Source: Bradyrhizobium septentrionale
GTDB taxonomy: Bacteria > Pseudomonadota > Alphaproteobacteria > Rhizobiales > Xanthobacteraceae
DNA length: 64,000 nucleotides
Assembly (NCBI RefSeq): GCF_011516645.4
Contig: NZ_CP088285.1
Span: forward strand, 1,426,001 to 1,490,000
Reading direction: 5' to 3'
Positions 61,740-64,000 of this stretch are shown piece after piece (within the stretch, counting starts at the first letter, position 1; each line of letters begins with the position of its first letter). Both the position numbers and the translations under genes were made by a program. The notes under the pieces are model-generated. The model worked only from the letters and a program-made list of their open reading frames with translations. It made no database searches and had not been told where the DNA came from.

Positions 61740-62845
61740 TTGCCGCCATCGGTGACGCCGTCGAGGAACGCGCCGGCTTCGCGGTTGAGAAACTCGACAT
61801 CCGCCGGGAAGAAGCCGCCGGCCGAGGCGTGGCCGGTCACGGTGCCCGGGCTGATCGTCTTGATCGTCACGCCGGGGATGTTCTTGCCCATCTCGTTCGG
61901 CTCGAACTCGGGATTGAGCAGGTCCTTGGTGCCGGTGAGGATCAGCGTCTTCGCCTTGATCGAGGCCAGCGCCTTGGCGGTGTCGCCGTTAAAGCCTGCC
62001 GTGGTGCCGACATCGTGCCGGTCATAGGCCCAGCTCTGGTAGATCCAGTCATTGGCGTCGAACAGCTTCCACAGCGCGCTCTCCTGCTGCTCCATCCAGG
62101 GCAGCACGTCCGGCCCCGACTTGAATTGCGCCACATACATGTCGGGCGTGCGCGCCGTGAGCAGCGCGACGATGTCGCGGAACAGTCTCAGCCCCTTCTC
62201 CGGCGGCGCCGCGTAATTGCCGTCCTGCCACGCCGGATCGTTCATGATCGCCTTGCGCGAGGCCTCCATCACCGCGACCGACCAGGCCGGCGTCTTCGAC
62301 AGCGGCACCATCGCCACCAGCGCGTCCATGAAATCGGGATGGCTGACGCCCCATTGCAGCGCCTGCATGCCGCCCATCGAGGGGCCCACCACGGCTATGA
62401 CATGGTCGATGCCGAGCTTCTCCTTCATCAGCCGGTACTGCGATTCCACCATGTCGCGGATCGCGAATTTCGGAAACTGCATCCGCGGCTGCGCCTTCGA
62501 ATTGCTCGGCGAACTGGTCAGCCCGTTGCCGATTGCATCGGTGCAGACGATGAAATATTTGTCGGTGTCGAGCGCCTTGCCCGGGCCGATCATGAAATCG
62601 AGCCGGTGATGATTGCCCGAGATCGCGGTCACCATCAGGATGGCGTTGGACTTCTCGGCGTTCAGCGTGCCGTGGGTGACGTAGGAGATCGAAAAATCCT
62701 TGATCGCCTCGCCGCTCTCGAGCTTGAGGTCGCCTTCATTGTAGAGCTGGTGCGGAGGCTGCTGCGGCGTGTGGGCGAGGGCCTGGTTGATCGCAGGGCC
62801 TGCGAGCAACGCCAGGACGGCCGCGAATTGGGTGATGCGCTTCAT
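61727..62845 (-). CDS. Alpha/beta-fold hydrolase, homoserine O-acetyltransferase-like, exported
   Basis: A 372-residue protein with a signal peptide ('FAAVLALLAGPAINQALAHT'), then the MetX-like fold: 'EAIKDFSISYVTHGTLN', 'DAIGNGLTSSPSNS', the nucleophile elbow 'AVVGPSMGGMQALQWG' (Ser in G-x-S-x-G) and a C-terminal histidine in 'SPGTVTGHASAGGFF'. The catalytic serine and histidine are visible, so it is an active-looking hydrolase or acyltransferase, but the secretion signal argues against a methionine-pathway role. The start at 62845 follows GGGGAGAGACCA. Confidence 0.83.
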   Translation of the reverse strand: MKRITQFAAVLALLAGPAINQALAHTPQQPPHQLYNEGDLKLESGEAIKDFSISYVTHGTLNAEKSNAILMVTAISGNHHRLDFMIGPGKALDTDKYFIVCTDAIGNGLTSSPSNSKAQPRMQFPKFAIRDMVESQYRLMKEKLGIDHVIAVVGPSMGGMQALQWGVSHPDFMDALVAMVPLSKTPAWSVAVMEASRKAIMNDPAWQDGNYAAPPEKGLRLFRDIVALLTARTPDMYVAQFKSGPDVLPWMEQQESALWKLFDANDWIYQSWAYDRHDVGTTAGFNGDTAKALASIKAKTLILTGTKDLLNPEFEPNEMGKNIPGVTIKTISPGTVTGHASAGGFFPADVEFLNREAGAFLDGVTDGGKKLN

Positions 62846-63105
62846 TGGTCTCTCCCCATTGTGGCGGCTCTGTCCGGCCGCCTTGCGCCGCAAAGCATAC
62901 GGGCCGGCCTTGCCGCGGCAAGGCCGCGGGCGCGAAGATTTGGCCGCGCGGGCGCGGAATAAACCGCGGGGCGGCGCCCCAATGCCGTTTGCACGATGGG
63001 GCACAATGCACGCGCAAGTTGCCGAACCTAATCGCGTTTCGCGCGTCAAACATGTGGTTGATTGTGGAACGCGTCGGTTCACAATGTGAGCCGAGGGCGA
63101 GTCGG

Positions 63106-63570
63106 ATGGAACCGGCGGGGTCGATCATGGGCGAGGATTTGAACCGGCAGCGCATCCTGAACTTCCTCGACGTCTATTATGCCGGCGGCATCGAGGGCGC
63201 GCTCGACCATTGCAGCGACGACGTCGCCTTTCTCGCCAATGCGCCGATCGACATCCTGCCGCATATGGGCCAGCACCGCGGCAAGCCCGCGTTGCGCCAG
63301 ATGTGGACCACGATCCACGAGCGCTATTCCGAGATGCGCTACGAGGCGCCGATCGTGGTGGCCCAGGGCGACCGGGTGGCGGCGCAGCTGCGCGTGTTCT
63401 TTCGCAAGCGCCACAACCGGCGCGTCGTGCAGTTCGACGTCGCGGTGTTCTACACGCTGCGTGACGGCAAGATCATCGAGATCCGCGAGATCATCGACAC
63501 CTACGACCTGATCCAGCAGGTGCTGGAGCGCGATCTCGCCGCGGCGCTGCTCGGCCAGAACGCGGAGTAG
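63106..63570 (+). CDS. NTF2-like (SnoaL) protein
   Basis: A 154-residue protein of the nuclear transport factor 2 superfamily: 'ILNFLDVYYAGGIEGALDHCSDDVAF' at the start, 'VVAQGDRVAAQLRVFF' and 'VVQFDVAVFYTLRDGKIIEIREIIDTYDL' (in pieces) at the end, the typical cone-shaped alpha/beta barrel. It may bind or isomerise a small hydrophobic ligand. Start choice between 63106 and the ATG at 63127 is uncertain; 63106 has a GAGGG upstream. Confidence 0.8.
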   Translation: MEPAGSIMGEDLNRQRILNFLDVYYAGGIEGALDHCSDDVAFLANAPIDILPHMGQHRGKPALRQMWTTIHERYSEMRYEAPIVVAQGDRVAAQLRVFFRKRHNRRVVQFDVAVFYTLRDGKIIEIREIIDTYDLIQQVLERDLAAALLGQNAE

Positions 63571-63691
63571 TCCCGAAAGCCAGAGAAGATCCCGGCGCCG
63601 TCAGGCACGCAATTTTGCACGCCGGCGTTGAACCTCGAAGGCCCGGCAAAGACCTATCACTGGGCTTGTTGCGGTCGGGGCTGAAATCACC

Positions 63692-63952
63692 ATGAAAATC
63701 GCATTGCTCGCTGTGCTTGGTCTTGCACTGGGCGCCCTTGGCGGCGCCGCTCTCGGCATCGGCGCCGGGCTCAGCTGGATCGGACTGGCCAGAACCTCTG
63801 GCATCGACAGCGGAACGCTGGTGTTCTTCACCTTCATGCCGCTCGGCGCCGCGATCGGCGGCGTCGGCGGCGCGCTGCTGTTCGCGGTGGTCGCGATCCG
63901 CGACGCCGAGATCGTGATCGAGCGGCAGCCGGTGCGGCAGCGCGACCGCTGA
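63692..63952 (+). CDS. Small two-span membrane protein
   Basis: An 86-residue protein with a first glycine-rich hydrophobic helix ('LLAVLGLALGALGGAALGIGAGL') and a second ('TLVFFTFMPLGAAIGGVGGALLFAVVAI'), then a charged cytoplasmic tail 'RDAEIVIERQPVRQRDR'. The ATG at 63692 follows a short AAATCACC region. No family is recognised. Confidence 0.65.
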   Translation: MKIALLAVLGLALGALGGAALGIGAGLSWIGLARTSGIDSGTLVFFTFMPLGAAIGGVGGALLFAVVAIRDAEIVIERQPVRQRDR

Positions 63953-64000
63953 ATTGCGAAAGCGAATGTTACTCGTTACGTAAGGTGAGCACGCACGTCA

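Overview
The window is GC-rich, densely coded chromosomal DNA that looks like an alphaproteobacterium of the order Hyphomicrobiales, most likely Bradyrhizobium or a close relative. This is inferred from the protein families (an alphaproteobacterial-type SerC beside SerA, DUF992 secreted proteins, a phytase-like esterase, many small glutathione S-transferases, a UvrB with a long N-terminal extension) and from the palindromic intergenic repeats. No rRNA, tRNA, CRISPR array, prophage or replication origin was recognised.

Layout. 1-4.6 kb: end of a phytase-like esterase, a MuiA-type secreted protein, and an MFS drug exporter divergent from a MarR regulator with two identical palindromes between them. 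4.5-11.4 kb: a thiolase, then an amide-utilisation cluster: an acetamidase/formamidase, a lone IS3-OrfA-like HTH protein, and a tight operon of Tat-exported binding protein, ABC ATPase, permease and a second acetamidase/formamidase. 11.5-15.2 kb: serine biosynthesis (serC, a small HExxH protein, serA). 15.3-21.5 kb: GNAT and GST genes, two outer-membrane beta-barrel proteins, a fosmidomycin-resistance-type MFS protein and glmM. 22-28.5 kb: L-lactate dehydrogenase, two tandem paralogous secreted proteins, aroE, a DUF1275 membrane protein and an atypical EF-G-like GTPase. 28.7-38.4 kb: a LysR regulator divergent from an alpha/beta hydrolase, two DUF992 proteins, aspartate aminotransferase, GST, two tiny membrane proteins, DUF486, a membrane PAS protein, GNAT and an aldo/keto reductase. 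38.5-49.2 kb: a DUF1800/DUF1501 pair, a CWC protein overlapping a HAD phosphatase, a VOC protein, an outer-membrane protein, a TetR/enoyl-CoA hydratase divergent pair, GST, and a metallo-beta-lactamase fold/SCO pair. 49.2-50.4 kb: a complete ISAs1-family insertion sequence with a perfect 10-bp target duplication, inserted inside one arm of a pre-existing palindromic repeat. 50.6-58 kb: TauE/SafE, LysR plus a flavin monooxygenase-like protein, small genes, uvrB and a PNPOx-like protein. 57.9-59 kb: a full-length DpnI homologue (methyl-directed restriction) translationally linked to a zinc-ribbon protein. 59-60 kb: a repeat cluster with a strongly foldable element. 60-64 kb: small secreted or membrane proteins, a homoserine-acetyltransferase-like hydrolase and an NTF2-like protein.

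The most notable items are the DpnI-like enzyme with its zinc-ribbon partner, the amide uptake/hydrolysis operon, the HExxH gene inside the serine operon, the three-stem element near 59.45 kb, and the palindromic repeat families whose hairpin arms differ in sequence but keep pairing.
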